DNA of 64,000 bases from Astrothelium macrocarpum (taxonomy: Eukaryota > Ascomycota > Dothideomycetes > Trypetheliales > Trypetheliaceae). Each line of letters begins with the position of its first letter. Position 1 is the stretch's first letter. The notes under the pieces were generated by a model that saw only the letters and a list, made by a program, of their open reading frames with translations, ran no database searches and was not told the DNA's origin. The stretch spans positions 105,805-169,804 of the forward strand of contig JAGEMR010000061.1 of assembly GCA_021030915.1 (NCBI GenBank), in the 5' to 3' direction. Below are positions 32,475 to 43,502 of this stretch, piece by piece. Made by a program: the position numbers and the translations under genes.

Positions 32475-33661
32475 CTATAACAATCTCGTACAGCCTGGCT
32501 CCACCCTCTCCAGCCTCCTCACCAACTGCTCCCAAACATCCCTCTGCATCTTCTTCCCTTCCTCACTCCTCACAAACACACTCGGCTCCTTGATTTTGCA
32601 CTCTCCCAAAAACTCACCCTGGCTTTCCCTCCCGGCACTCAATCCATGCACCAATGTGCGACTCCCCTGCTCGGCTGTCCGTCCAATCAACCTCAGCATC
32701 ACCTTCGCCCCCGCGCCACCGTCGTTCGTGCGAAAGAGCTCAGTGCGGCACCATCCGGGGTTTACACAGTTCACCACAATCTCCCCCTCGCCTCTGCCAT
32801 TCTCTCTCTCGGCTCTGCTCGCAAGTTCACGGACACCAAACATCACGGGGAGTTTAGAGAGGTAATACCGTCCTTTCATGTCGACGGTCTTCTCATCGCT
32901 GAGGACATCCCACATATCCCTCTCCTTTTCCTTCCGAGAGAGTTCAAGAGCGGACGAGATTTGCGTGTGGTCGGCAAAAATATGCACGCTGGAGCCGACC
33001 ACCGTTACATACCCCATCTCCCGACTCGTCCTGCTGCTCTGCCGCAGCTTCGGGAGAAGCAGGATAGCGAGGAGAAAAGTCGACACGACGTTGACCGTGA
33101 GAGTGGACTCGAGATTCTCGGCGAGAGAGAAGTCCAGCGTGTCGATGCCGGCGTTGAGGAGCACGGCGTCGAGACGGGGGAGGGAAGAGGCGCGCTGGAC
33201 GAGCGAGCGCACGGACGCGAAGGAGCAGAGGTCGAGCGGCCAGACCTCGATCTGAGGCAGGCTCGCGATGGTGGATGGGTGAAGAGACGAGGCGTATGCT
33301 TCTAGTTGGGACTGCGCTGTCGCACCCTTGGTCGGCGAGCGGCATGCGATGATCAGGTGGGAGACGTGGAGACGTATCCTACAAGAAAGTCAGACTCGTT
33401 CCAGAAGAATAACAGCGACGGCGTAAGAGAGTGCGGCGGCTGAGGGAGAAGGGGAGTTTGGAGTATTGCATAGGGGCCGTTAGGGATAGTCATGAGGCTG
33501 CGGACTTGCGGCGCTTACAGGTGTTTTGCTGCTTCGAAACCAAGACCGGTGTTACCGCCTGTGATTATGACTGTCTTGTTTGCAGAATTGGCCGTTGGGA
33601 CAGGAGGCGTGACGAAGATTTGGGCACGTAGGAAGGCGAGAATTTCCCCTGGTGTCGGCAT
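32475..33661 (-). CDS. short-chain dehydrogenase/reductase
   Basis: Two exons, 33519-33661 and 32475-33378, separated by a 140-bp intron (GTAAGC ... TTGTAG), join in frame to 348 aa. It starts MPTPGEILAFLRAQIF. The Rossmann motif TGGNTGLG is near residue 36, RSPTKG begins the cofactor-specificity region, NAGI is near 115, and the catalytic Tyr-x3-Lys is YYLSK near 195, followed by VNPGWCRTEL. This is a classical NAD(P)-dependent alcohol/ketone oxidoreductase. The long form with a C-terminal extension resembles SDRs found in fungal secondary-metabolite clusters, but the only candidate partners here are the adjacent regulator and another SDR at 38551. Substrate unknown. Confidence 0.85.
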
Positions 33662-33739
33662 GGCTGCTCCGGTGTGGTGATGTAGAACGAAAATTTCGAT
33701 ACTTCGGTTTCGGTCCTATGATTGAACGAATTTGATGAG

Positions 33740-34075
33740 ATGGATCGCATTAATTATTTGCTGGAATGCATCTCGTCTAACGCATCCATTGTTGGTTTTA
33801 TAGGTGGTGCTACGGCTATGGAGTTTGATAAAGCCGGGGTTGCAAAACCCGCAGAACCCGGAACGAAGCCAACACCACCACAACGCGTCATTGAAGAGCT
33901 CAGTGAAAATGGTCTTTGCAACTACATCATCGAATGTAGCTTTATTATTGGCCTGATTGACAAAGTACTCTTTGACGGCTGTCAAACTTTTGGACCGGTG
34001 TATTTCAATCTTAGCTGCCAAGAAAAATGCGGTCGTAAGCCGATTAGGGCGCCATTGCGGATTCAGGACTTTTGA
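33740..34075 (+). CDS. hypothetical small protein
   Basis: An ATG-started frame of 111 codons (MDRINYLLEC...) with a mildly hydrophobic start, a Pro-rich middle and two Cys-containing hydrophobic segments. No family recognised. It lies between two minus-strand genes (SDR and HET) whose outward regions would be its promoter. It may be spurious. Confidence 0.25.
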   Translation: MDRINYLLECISSNASIVGFIGGATAMEFDKAGVAKPAEPGTKPTPPQRVIEELSENGLCNYIIECSFIIGLIDKVLFDGCQTFGPVYFNLSCQEKCGRKPIRAPLRIQDF

Positions 34076-34234
34076 CGAATCGCCATCAAAGCATATAGAC
34101 GTTCAAAACTGTTGGAACTTTCCTCAACGTGAAGTTGAGGCGGGTGCCGCAATGGTAGTAGGTGTGCCCCCTCGCTGTCGGGTGTACGGTTGTGCCGTGC
34201 TAGTAGGTTTGGAACTGACTTTTGTGTATGTCCC

Positions 34235-36088
34235 CTATACTAAGTAAATACTGTCCAGTTTCTTTTCGTCGAAAACTTCTCCATCCATGATCCCGTGTAT
34301 GTACGAATCACCAATGAGACGATACCACTGCTTTGAAGGAGATCCTTCTACGACTCCAGGCCGGAGAATGAACGGAACATTACCGCCAGCAAGGATAACT
34401 ATTAGATCTCCAGTCTGACATCGCTCCGGCGCGAAGCCAAAGCGTGCGTTCTCCGTCACAACGAACTTCCGCCCAGCGCTCATGCTCTTGTAAAGCTTGT
34501 AGATCTCGAAGATCTCGGCGTCGATAGTTGTTGGCGGCTCTCCCCATACACGAGTCGACCACCATTTCTCAAATTTGCTCAGATCTGGAGCTCTTATGCG
34601 CCGGCCTATAGTTACATGACCGTGATCATATGCATACATGTTTTCCTGCGTATTTCCGACGAGAGTGAGGCCGAACGCTTCTCTTCGAGTTATATTGGTC
34701 CCGGGGAATAGTTCATCAGAGCGGACTTCAATCTCAGCGAGCTCCCGCATCTCGGCTAGCGGTACTGTCAAGGTGGTCGAATATAGAGTAGAAGTCGTCT
34801 TTTTGACTTGGTCAATGACTATGCCTTTGAGCTCAATCTTGCCGGGAGCGATATGGGTGGGCTCAGCCTCTGTTTGGCGACTGGCAGAGTAGTGGGCGAG
34901 TCCACCGATCCAATTGAGCCAATCTGTATGTCTGTTTGAGCCTGATGCCCTTGCAGTGAAGTCAGGAACGTACGAGGGAAGGGCAAGATTGCTTTCCTCC
35001 GACAATGGAATGTGACTAAGAGGCTCCAGGGACCCATGTCGGCGAATAACGGCGAGTACGCTCATCTCGAAGACCTCTTCTGGAGACAGATTATAGTCTG
35101 GCTTGATTAAGTCCTCATCGCCACGACCCATCAAGCCTAGCATTCCATAGATTTTATCGCGGGTATCTGTTACCCTAAGCCCTCGAAAGTAGCTAACTTT
35201 GCGGAAAAAAGACAAAATGTCATGATGCTGTTTCACAAAACTCAGACTGTTCAAGCTTGCAGAAGCCTCGATGAAGTCGTCGACGGAGCCATTGCGACCC
35301 ATTTGCCTACAGCAATCTCTCCTAAAGTGTGCGTAGAAATTTGCCAGGGCAGAAATGGCCGAATCGCCATCAAGAAAGAACTTCCCACAGCGGAACTCTC
35401 GCTGTCGACCTAAGATGAACTCCTGCACCGTCCATGTCCGAGTCCACCACGGGAGAGTCAGAAACGTCTCCGCGGCTTCAAGTAGCTCCCCTACATGCGT
35501 TGCATGGTCAATAGTTTTGAGATGAGGAGCCAGAGATGGGTTAAAATGAAGCTCGGGGTTGCGTGCCATCTCATTCAGGCTTTCGATCGCAAGGTCTACG
35601 CCATCAAACTCTTCGCCCAACCAGATGATGACTTTTAGAGCCTTTTGATAGATCGTGCGCATGTGCAAAACTTGTGAATTGCGCTCTGGTATCGCACTCT
35701 GGTCAATGCAAAGCGCATCGACCCATAAGCACCGCTCATGATCTTGGAGGCGGAGATGCCGGAACGCTGCGAAAAGATTGCTGCTCAACGGAATTTCTTG
35801 TCCTTCGACATCAACAAAGAGTTGGCGTGCGCTGGGATGCGGCGCAATGTCAGATGTAAATTCCAGGTTGGAAGAAGGCTGATCTTTGGCAAGTGAGATC
35901 TCATCCCTGGCTGCATACTCATTTTGCTGGTTCCAAGCATACGAAAGAGCTTCGAATTCTAGTCCTTTGTCGTTGAGCGATTCGATTGTAAGATGACATC
36001 GTATCTTCTCGTTATCTGCGGACGCGGGATGAACATGTAAAATTCTGATCTGATCCTTGTTTTCGTCGAGATGTGAGTATGTTATCAT
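34235..36088 (-). CDS. HET-domain protein (intact)
   Basis: Single exon of 617 aa from the ATG at 36088. The HET domain occupies about residues 45-230: FEALSYAW at its start, then FRHLRLQDHERCLWVDALCIDQ (shown in two parts: FRHLRLQD and CLWVDALCIDQ), QKALKVIIWLG and LPWWTRTWTVQEF. After the domain come the usual DTRDKIYGMLGL and KPDYNLSPEEVF, and a C-terminal GDLIVILAGGNVPFILRP ... YRLIGDSYIHGIMDGE region. HET proteins kill mixed cells when partners differ at an incompatibility locus, often downstream of NLRs. Unlike the HET copy at 20313-22575 this one has no internal stop, and it lies next to the mariner relic. Confidence 0.9.
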   Translation of the reverse strand: MITYSHLDENKDQIRILHVHPASADNEKIRCHLTIESLNDKGLEFEALSYAWNQQNEYAARDEISLAKDQPSSNLEFTSDIAPHPSARQLFVDVEGQEIPLSSNLFAAFRHLRLQDHERCLWVDALCIDQSAIPERNSQVLHMRTIYQKALKVIIWLGEEFDGVDLAIESLNEMARNPELHFNPSLAPHLKTIDHATHVGELLEAAETFLTLPWWTRTWTVQEFILGRQREFRCGKFFLDGDSAISALANFYAHFRRDCCRQMGRNGSVDDFIEASASLNSLSFVKQHHDILSFFRKVSYFRGLRVTDTRDKIYGMLGLMGRGDEDLIKPDYNLSPEEVFEMSVLAVIRRHGSLEPLSHIPLSEESNLALPSYVPDFTARASGSNRHTDWLNWIGGLAHYSASRQTEAEPTHIAPGKIELKGIVIDQVKKTTSTLYSTTLTVPLAEMRELAEIEVRSDELFPGTNITRREAFGLTLVGNTQENMYAYDHGHVTIGRRIRAPDLSKFEKWWSTRVWGEPPTTIDAEIFEIYKLYKSMSAGRKFVVTENARFGFAPERCQTGDLIVILAGGNVPFILRPGVVEGSPSKQWYRLIGDSYIHGIMDGEVFDEKKLDSIYLV

Positions 36089-36249
36089 CACTGATAGCAC
36101 AAAATCACGGTTCCGAGGGGTTGAAGATCATTAAGGATCAGCAAGGCTAACATGCTAATCATTTTAACTGCAAGGGAGGAGTACGGTCGCAGTCGCAAGA
36201 CTTTCTCGACACTAGTCAATCATAATCAAGGCGTTTCCGGTGAGTCAGT

Positions 36250-36742
36250 CATGGGTGCCACGTGCTCAGATGTGTTAGCTCCAAGATGGATTCTGCCGAC
36301 TCTGCAGAGCATATCCAACTATGCAGCGGCATCAAGTGTGGCGCTAAGTTGCCTGCGAAAATATCGCTCGACCGTGAAGAAAAGAAAGATCAGCGAGCGA
36401 CGCGATAGGAAGACACCAACGACAGCGCAGATGAGTTCATCCTCGGTCGGCGGGGACTACCCACTGCTCTTCAAATTGCCCGAAGAACTCTGTAGCGAGA
36501 AGCAGTCGTTGGTAGAAGACAGACTTCGGGTAGCTTTTGCCTATCAAAGAGCGCGCTATTGTGCTAACATTGTCATGGTCTTGATTGAGCCTAGGGCGCC
36601 GTCAAGATTGAATCTGGCTACTTTTGGCGTCGCGGCGATTCATGTTACAGGCGTTCAAACGGAAGCTGTTGGTTTCTGCGTCAGGGGGTGGACAGAATTG
36701 ACGGGTCAACCTCCGACCGCCGAAAATGCATTAATTTATTGA
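36250..36742 (+). CDS. hypothetical ORF overlapping the mariner left end
   Basis: From ATG at 36250 a frame of about 163 codons runs into the transposon; its last 20 codons are the terminal inverted repeat. No domain is recognised. The middle has a basic stretch (KYRSTVKKRKISERR) and an LPEELCSEKQ segment. If real, it is a host gene cut by the insertion. No matching continuation is seen after 38110. Confidence 0.3.
36682..36716. repeat. mariner terminal inverted repeat, left
   Basis: 35 bp, exact reverse complement of 38076-38110. Confidence 0.9.
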
Positions 36743-38075
36743 ATTAATTACCACACATGCGTAAATATGCGCTGCCCACCATTTTTCGCTAGTATTTTGC
36801 ATCGTTATGGTATGTCTGCGATGCGCGTATAAATTTCTATTATAATAATTTTATTCCATTTCTGTTATAATAATATTTTTGCGTCCAAATCCTTTATCCA
36901 ATAACGACGCCATATTTTCTGTTTTAGAATGTTCCAAATAAATTCAATTGGATTCATATCTGGATTCTCAATTAAATGATCAAGACTGAGAATACCATGA
37001 ATTTTTTTTATTTATATTATCAGTCCATTTTCTTTCATTCTATACGATGAATCATTATTCTTTTGAAAATAAAAATGATGAAAATATAAAACTGATTTTA
37101 TATATTATTAATAATAAATACGAATATATTCAAATAGAATATCATTATAATATTATTTAATAATAAATTTATTATCTAATAATTTCATCTCACGATTTTT
37201 AAATTATTCAATTTTCTATTAAATAATCTCCCATTCTAATTGAAAATCCGATTTATTCTTATTTGAATAAAATTTTAATCGAATATATGAATATTTTACA
37301 TATTCATTTTCATAATTATAAAAAATGAAAGATCCTTTCTTTTATCATGAAATCCATATTATGAAATGGAATTTATTATCCTTTCGTGAAGGTCTTTTAA
37401 GGACGTTTTCAGACTTATATCGCGTTCCTTTTTTACGCAATATCATTGACCGAACCTATTCTCCAGAATCATAATATACCTCATCCGTCCATATTATAAA
37501 AATCCAGAAATTTTCGAAAGAATTATCAAAATATTTTTCAACGTATTTAATTTTTTTTGATTTATTTATTGATTTGATAATTTTGATATATTATATACGA
37601 TAAAGGCCAATATTATCCATTTTATCAATATGATGTTTGAATATACAAATATTGTAAAATTTATTATGATGGTCGATTTGGACGTCAAAAAGAATGCGAT
37701 GAATGGGGTTCTTTAAAAACGAAGATAGTATATCAAAATCGTCATAAATTAATTTTGATATACGGCCAAATTTCTCTGAAATAGGACGAATCCTTCGATA
37801 TATTTTTTGAAACATATCACGTCATTCACGGAACCATTTTTGATCTGTATTTTATGAGATGCCATAATACGTGAAAAAATGCCTATCAGATTCATGACGC
37901 GATTTCTTATCATAAGAATTAAAAAATCAAATACGGATAATAATATCAAATTCTTTACGTTTCGGTGAATAATTTGGTGTACTTGGTCTATTCGTGCGAC
38001 GTGTGGAAGGCGCCATAATTGAAATCAAAAATGAAATTATTTTGTTATTTTGTTGTGATTGAGACGAATCGGAGT

Positions 38076-38110
38076 TCGGAGGTTGACCCGTCAATTCTGT
38101 CCACCCCCTG
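38076..38110. repeat. mariner terminal inverted repeat, right
   Basis: 35 bp, exact reverse complement of 36682-36716. Confidence 0.9.
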
Positions 38111-38550
38111 ACGCTGCTAGTGAGAGATTACGTAATGACGCTTTTATCTTAGCGTCAGTCAGGTTCCTCGTGTTCATCTTTTCCTTCGTAGCTTAGTTTC
38201 CTCATATTTCCAACAATAATTCAATGATTTTGTCTCACAGAATCAACAGTAGAAAAACGCGAGGGTTGAAGAGTGGAAAGAGACAAAAGCACGAGCACGT
38301 TGCGGGTGATTCAATGGCTGAACCGAAGTTGACCCGTCCAGGAAAAGAGATACCATCAAATTTTACCGGTGAATAGTAATCGAAGTAGCGCATGCTTATT
38401 GAGGCACGAACATAGCAGAAGCGCCCTATTAAGCTACGCGAGCGCTCGCAAGGGTAAAATGTGAGACATGCTCTCTTATATGTGTGTATCATAATAGGTT
38501 CTCTCTTCTTCTCCTTGCATTCTCTCAATCTCAGAAAGTCAATCTCGATT

Positions 38551-39376
38551 ATGTCTCCACCCGTACTCTTCATCCTCGGCGCCGGCCCCAAAACCGGTCT
38601 CTCTGTCGCCCACGCATTCTCCACTAAAGGCTACAAAATCGCTCTCGCGGCGCGCAGCCTCGAAGACGGCTTCAACGTCGAAGGCTACTTCTGCATACGT
38701 CTCGACCTCTCTAACACTGCAGATATCGAGGCCGCCTTTACCAGAGTCAAGGAGAACCTCGGCATTCCTAGCGTCGTGATCTACGCCGGTCTGCCTCGCC
38801 CTTATTGGCTCCTCTACAACCATGATTCTAATGTCCAGTGAAGCCGCAGCAAGAGTCGAACTTGACGCGAACGATCCTTTCAAAGCGCTATCAGTCTCTG
38901 ACGTCCAAAGCGACTTTGCCGTGAACGCCATCTCCCCGCTCTTCGCCGCCAAGTCAGCCGTTGAGGGGTTCAAAGAACTGCCTCCTTCAACCCTGAAGAC
39001 ATTTATCTTCATAGGGAATAAGCTGAATGTGATGGCGTGGCCGCACGTCGTGACGTTTGGAATGGGTAAAAATGCGAGTGCGTATGCGATGCGGTGTGCG
39101 AGTATTGCTTATAGTGGAGAGGGATACAGGTGAGTCTCCGAGGAAGCGAAAGATTGTAGAGAGAAGGATGGGGTAGGGAGGAGGTGAAAAAGATGCTGAC
39201 TGACTGTTAGGTTTTATTATGCGGACCAAAGGCAGGAGGATGGGAGTCCGACGATTCCAGTGAGCGGAGAGGCTGCCGCCGAGATGTACATACAGCTCGC
39301 GGAGGCAAACGAGCAGAGGCCGTGGCATCATACTTTTATACAAGGCAAGGGATATGTCGAGTTTAAGGAGGAGTGA
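38551..39376 (+). CDS. short SDR-like NAD(P)-binding protein
   Basis: Three exons, 38551-38788, 38844-39129 and 39211-39376, join in frame to 229 aa. The Rossmann start is LFILGAGPKTGLSVAHAF, followed by KIALAARS, a typical dinucleotide-binding beta-alpha-beta. The middle reads FAVNAISPLFAAKSAVEGF (Asn of the SDR core present), then TFIFIGNKLN; the end has FYYADQRQEDGSP. The classical Tyr-x3-Lys pair is not evident, as in the atypical fungal SDRs of this size. It is transcribed away from the mariner relic, about 440 bp from its end. Function unknown. Confidence 0.8.
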
Positions 39377-39656
39377 AGCGTGTTTGAGGAGCTCCTCGGT
39401 GACCCGTAACAAATCCAAGAAGACCCAGGTAGTGAACCAAGGCTGACTATGACAACAAGAAAAGGCGTCGTTAGGTTAGATCTGAATGTGAAAGCTTTTA
39501 GACTGCATTCAGACTCCAATAACACATCTATTTCCAGAGAGCCCAAGTGGAGACACCATTTACTTTGTCATATTTCCGCTTCATCAACTCCGCAAGACTT
39601 CCCAGATCCCCCAACACTTTGTTTAGCTCTACTACAAGGTCAGTATGATTTCTTCA

Positions 39657-40985
39657 CTAATTCCAGCACAGGCCGTACAGCTTGGTCTGAGGATCAACCC
39701 AACAGAATTGCTTCTCATTTGAGCAACTCTCATCGCGACACTGCCACAGGGCGTTGAGCTGGGCCTCAAAGCCGCCGCTCCTCAAAAGCCCTGCGTCAAT
39801 AACCTTTCGCTGCTCAAGCAGGCGATCAGTGCGTTTACGAGGGCCTTTGGATGGTGAGGGCTCAGTAGGTGAGGACTCCACATCGCTCTGATCTTGAGAC
39901 CTCTTACGACTCAGCAGGTTCAATCTGGACCCGAATCTCAAAGCAGCACTCGATCTCTGAAGCGTGAGCCTTCCACATTCGATCCATGACCTCCATCAGC
40001 TTATGAGCCTCAGCAGAAGAGAAATCTAGCATCGTATGGACCAAACGACCTCGACCTTTCTTATTCTTCAGCACGGCATCGCGTTGAGCGATCTGCCACT
40101 CCGAATTACGAAAATCCGGATGAGACCCTAGCCGTTTATTCAGCTCCTCATCCACCTCAGCAATATCCCATTTATAGCGACTCGAATCGTACAAGAAAGA
40201 CTTCAGAAGATGAGCTCCTCTGGCCGTCTGGATCGCGCGGATGGAGAAGCCAATACTATAGTCCTGCTCATGGCGCTGCTTCTCGCGTTCCCAATCGATT
40301 TGTTGGTCAGCGTCAGAAGTAGCAGGACGTAATAGAGGACTCGAAAGAGGAGGTCGATTAGAAAGTAAGTCAGCCTCATCATCAGCAATAACACGCTTCT
40401 TCATGACCTCTTTGAGCTCAAAGGCTTGGAGGCTCTCGAACTCAGAGCTGGTAAGCTCACTTCCATCATTTGTAAAGGGTTCTCCATCGAGGCGACTCAT
40501 AAGCTGATTTCTGGCCACTCGTAGCTGCTTTTCGGTAAGCTCGCCATATTGGTAAGCCTCCTCCAAATCGTCTATATTAAAACGCTGACCTCCCTGCGCA
40601 GCTCTCCGAATCAACCGAGCTCCCACCTGTGTACCAGCTAGATGTCTAATTCGACGGTGACAGCGCCTCTCGAACCCTCTTGGTAGTGAATTGGAACGCT
40701 CAAGAGGTGGTAATTCGGAAGGAGGAGAGCTTGGAGCGGGTCTCGAAGGAAGCCTCGAAGGAAGTCTCGAAGGGCCAGAGAGGTCAACCTCCTCAGGTAC
40801 GCGCTGGGATTGAGCACGAGAGCGTCGAGAGGCTTGAGTTGGCTCTTTACAGGTCTTATTAGAGGGCTGAATAGCTTCAGAGACCTTTGAGGCTGGTTTC
40901 GCAGTGCCTTTGGAGCTACGAGTCTCTCGCGAAGCCTCTGGAGGCTGCTTTGAAGCCTGCTGCCACGCTTCTTTGGAGCCATAGA
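39657..40985 (-). pseudogene. frameshifted, transposon-like (gag-like?) gene
   Basis: The minus strand has one long frame from about 40985 to 39904 without an ATG at its beginning: GSKEAWQQASK, a Ser/Pro/Arg-rich stretch with SRLPSRLPSRP, then a charged helical part (NIDDLEEAYQYGELTEKQL ... DWEREKQRHEQDYSIGF). After codons for IEPAES a one-base shift continues as KRSQDQSDVESSPTEPSP and ends with a Cys/Trp-rich motif, WQCRDESC..EKQFCWVD (near 39680-39730), like tails seen in repetitive fungal gag-like or transposon-borne proteins. An ATG at 40982 exists only in another frame. A further coding-like piece may extend to about 39538. Element class undetermined. Confidence 0.45.
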
Positions 40986-41303
40986 ACCCTCTAGCTCACC
41001 ACCACACTAGTGGCTTCACTATTTCCTAATCAGGAAATTGAAAATGCTCAAAATTCAAGAAGTTTAATAGATATAGAGATGATGAGTTCAGGTAAGTCGA
41101 ATTTACTAGCAGATGGGGTGGTGCGCGGCTCAAGCACCCCGCGCGCCAAGAATTGGCACAATTTTTGCATCTAACAAATCCCAGAGCTCGGCCCTCCAAC
41201 TACTACTTCATTTCTTCAAAGCCTATCGCTGCTTTACCAGTCTCAGCTAAGATTTAAACGATAGTGTAGTCAATTTGAACTATTTAACCCCCAAGAGACT
41301 ACT

Positions 41304-42194
41304 TTATTTCGGGTGTTCCATCGGCTGATCATGCAGATACATCTTTCCTAACTCTGTGAAACCACCCTTCGAATCCATCAATTGCGCAGCTGGACTAACA
41401 AAGTCATCTGCGAGCTTTTTCTGAAAGTCAAATAAACCGTATTCGTGGATCCACTCCGTTCTATCCATCCAATTTACTGAGGATCCGCATATGTCAGCAG
41501 AATTCGTGGACAGCCGTCTACGAAGTAAAGAAACTTACCAACACTTATTGTGAATTTGAGGACAGATTGGTAGTTGCGATCGATTGAAGCAAACTCCGTT
41601 ACCATGACTGGATGAGCGGGATATTTGGCATGCATGTCCTTGAAATATTGGATCGTTGTGTCGCTAGATTCCGAGTAACAATGCAGGCACAGGAAGTCAG
41701 GTGGATCTTTCTCAACAAGTTCCATCCATCTATGCAGCCAGTCCTTTCCTTTTTCATCCTGTCTCCCTGTCAGTAACATATCAACATCTCTTGAAGGATG
41801 CTTCTAAGGCGATTCTTACGGAAGCTACGGCCGGAGATCCTAGCTTCTTTCCCTTGTGCTTCAGCGGTAATATCTGTTTGTACCATATGTCTTTTGCCTG
41901 CTCGGGACTTATCCCAGCACGCTCTGGCTCGTTGAAATACAAGATGATGGGTTCGTGCGTGGCCTCAATACTGTCCCAGTCATTGCCACTGAGATTGCTT
42001 AACCCGTGTATCATTGGTCTGAAAGGAGCACGACCCTTCAACTCAGGGGGAGCCCAGGCATTCCAGTTGCAAACCGACGATATCGGGCTGTTGCCACCGA
42101 AGGGCACCTTGTTCATATCTTCTTGACCAGTCTGGCTCCCGGGACCGGCAGAGTTTGTCCAGTCCCAAAGAAGTATGCGCTTTTTAACAACCAT
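41304..42194 (-). CDS. GH128-type glucanase (glyco_hydro_cc)
   Basis: Exons 41820-42194, 41539-41758 and 41304-41476 join to 255 aa. It starts VKKRILLWDWTNSAG and has WNAWAPPEL, IILYFNEPERAG (Asn-Glu proton-donor position near residue 93), FLCLHCYSESSDTTIQYF, VMVTEFAS (second catalytic Glu) and VNWMDRTEWIHEYGLF. This is the fold of the GH128 endo-beta-1,3-glucanase family (ASL1/LENTINAN-type). There is no signal peptide, so it would act inside the cell or be exported unconventionally. Likely role is turnover of beta-glucan. A TATAAAA box on the minus strand at 42279-42285 lies 85 bp before the start. Confidence 0.85.
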
Positions 42195-43502
42195 GATGAG
42201 AGTTTAGAGTATATGTTACGAGATGAAGAATGAAGCGAGCTTGAGAGAGATTGAAGTTCGAAGCGTAGGATGGCTTGGTTTTATAATATCTCAAAGGCTG
42301 TCTGAGCAGCAGACGAGTATTCATTTTGATGCGGGTCTAGTGTATTTTAGCTTGACGTGCTCGACGTTTGCTTGAAATAGCGCATTTTTCAGCTCGAAGG
42401 ACAGATATGAGAACAGCCTTGTCACATGAGATGCAAAATTACTTCATGTTCGCGATAAGGATCTAAAATGTTTGCGAATGTGGCCCGGTAGTCACTGTGC
42501 CGGAAAGTCAAAATTGGACGAGAGTAGACAATGATCAGATTGAAAGCCTAAATTTTGCCTTGTCTGCAATACTGTGCCACGAAAAGATGCTTAGATGGAT
42601 GATCTCAGATGCGTGCATGAGAGAGTCCGCGATTCAGCTCGCAGCAGTCGAGCTACAAAGCCTCGGTCTATAATTAACCTGTTCTTGTGAGGAAAGTCAT
42701 GCGATCATGAGCCTGGGGAGCCTGACATCAGGCCAGTGCCTCGAGACCACAAAACGGGATATTGGGGCTGAGGCGGGAGTGACACCTCTCGTAATTGGAA
42801 GAAATAATTGGTTCGCGAGCGATGTTCACGACAAGGATCAAGGCTGACAAAACAACTTTGCATGTGTTGAACTGTAATGATCCTTCTCAGACAATATAAG
42901 ATTTGATCTAATGCTTAACAAATTTTATTAAATTCTTGAAAAGCCTTGTTAAATCCAATTTTCTCATCCAACCACACCATATGAGCATGGATCCGAAGGA
43001 TTCGCTGATCACAATTTATCCACCGTATGCGCCTGGGCGTTGTAGCTGCATTTGCGGCAGGGCCAACAACATAAGCCTCATCATTCTTCAAGAGACGCGT
43101 GTAAAATATATTGCCTACAGTAATGTAGTCATTCTAGGTACCAGAAATTTCATTCTTGGCATCAGCTCGTGTGGCACCTTGCACCGTCGGGCGCATCTTC
43201 ATTGTAGGGCATATGTGCGAATTTGCGCCTGGTAAGATTAGACCGCTTTTCAGCGCAGCAGTAAGCTTTCTCGTAAATCAAGCGTTCGAAAAAGCTCTGC
43301 CATCCTTAAGAAAAACTTATTGAGGCACGTTACGGCACCTAGGTAGCCTTACGTGTTGGCCAGCTGCCTGGTGTAGCTGAAGAGCCCAGCCTCCAGTAAG
43401 AAAACTCTTGAGTTGCGAGAAAAGGTATAAAGACGCTGCAATATCTACTAGTCAGAAATAGAGACAAAATCTCAATAAATTAACGCTTTCCAATTTCCAA
43501 AA
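42195..43502. other. divergent intergenic region
   Basis: 1.3 kb between the glucanase and the gene at 43503. No supported gene. TATAAAG at 43426-43432 lies about 75 bp before the downstream start. Confidence 0.4.
43426..43432 (+). promoter_or_regulatory. TATA box of the 43503 gene
   Basis: TATAAAG 70-77 bp upstream of ATG at 43503, followed by a purine-rich leader ending CCAAAA before ATG. Confidence 0.5.

Larger units (their letters stand above)
36682..38110 (-). mobile_element. Tc1/mariner-type transposon, RIP-degraded
   Basis: A 1429-bp element bounded by perfect 35-bp inverted repeats beginning CAGGGGGTGGACAG. The minus strand carries a wrecked transposase: it starts MAPSTRRTNRPSTPNYSP (ATG near 38017), then fragments KRKEFDIIIR, YRRIRP.SEKFGR and, near the left end (about 36900-36960), NPDMNPIEFIWNILK, the signature around the last acidic residue of Tc1/mariner DDE/D transposases. 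Many stops have arisen and the interior is extremely A/T-rich, as RIP leaves it, while the ends stay GC-rich. I see no clear TA or other target duplication; the inverted match extends a few bases further (GCGT/ACGC). Inactive. Confidence 0.88.

Noticed and set aside
32646..33305. 219-codon plus-strand ORF
   Set aside because: It is the antisense shadow of the SDR gene (33661-32475), whose motifs and splice sites are clear.
37591..37949. Two separate small minus-strand genes
   Set aside because: Both are fragments of the decayed Tc1/mariner transposase inside the terminal repeats.
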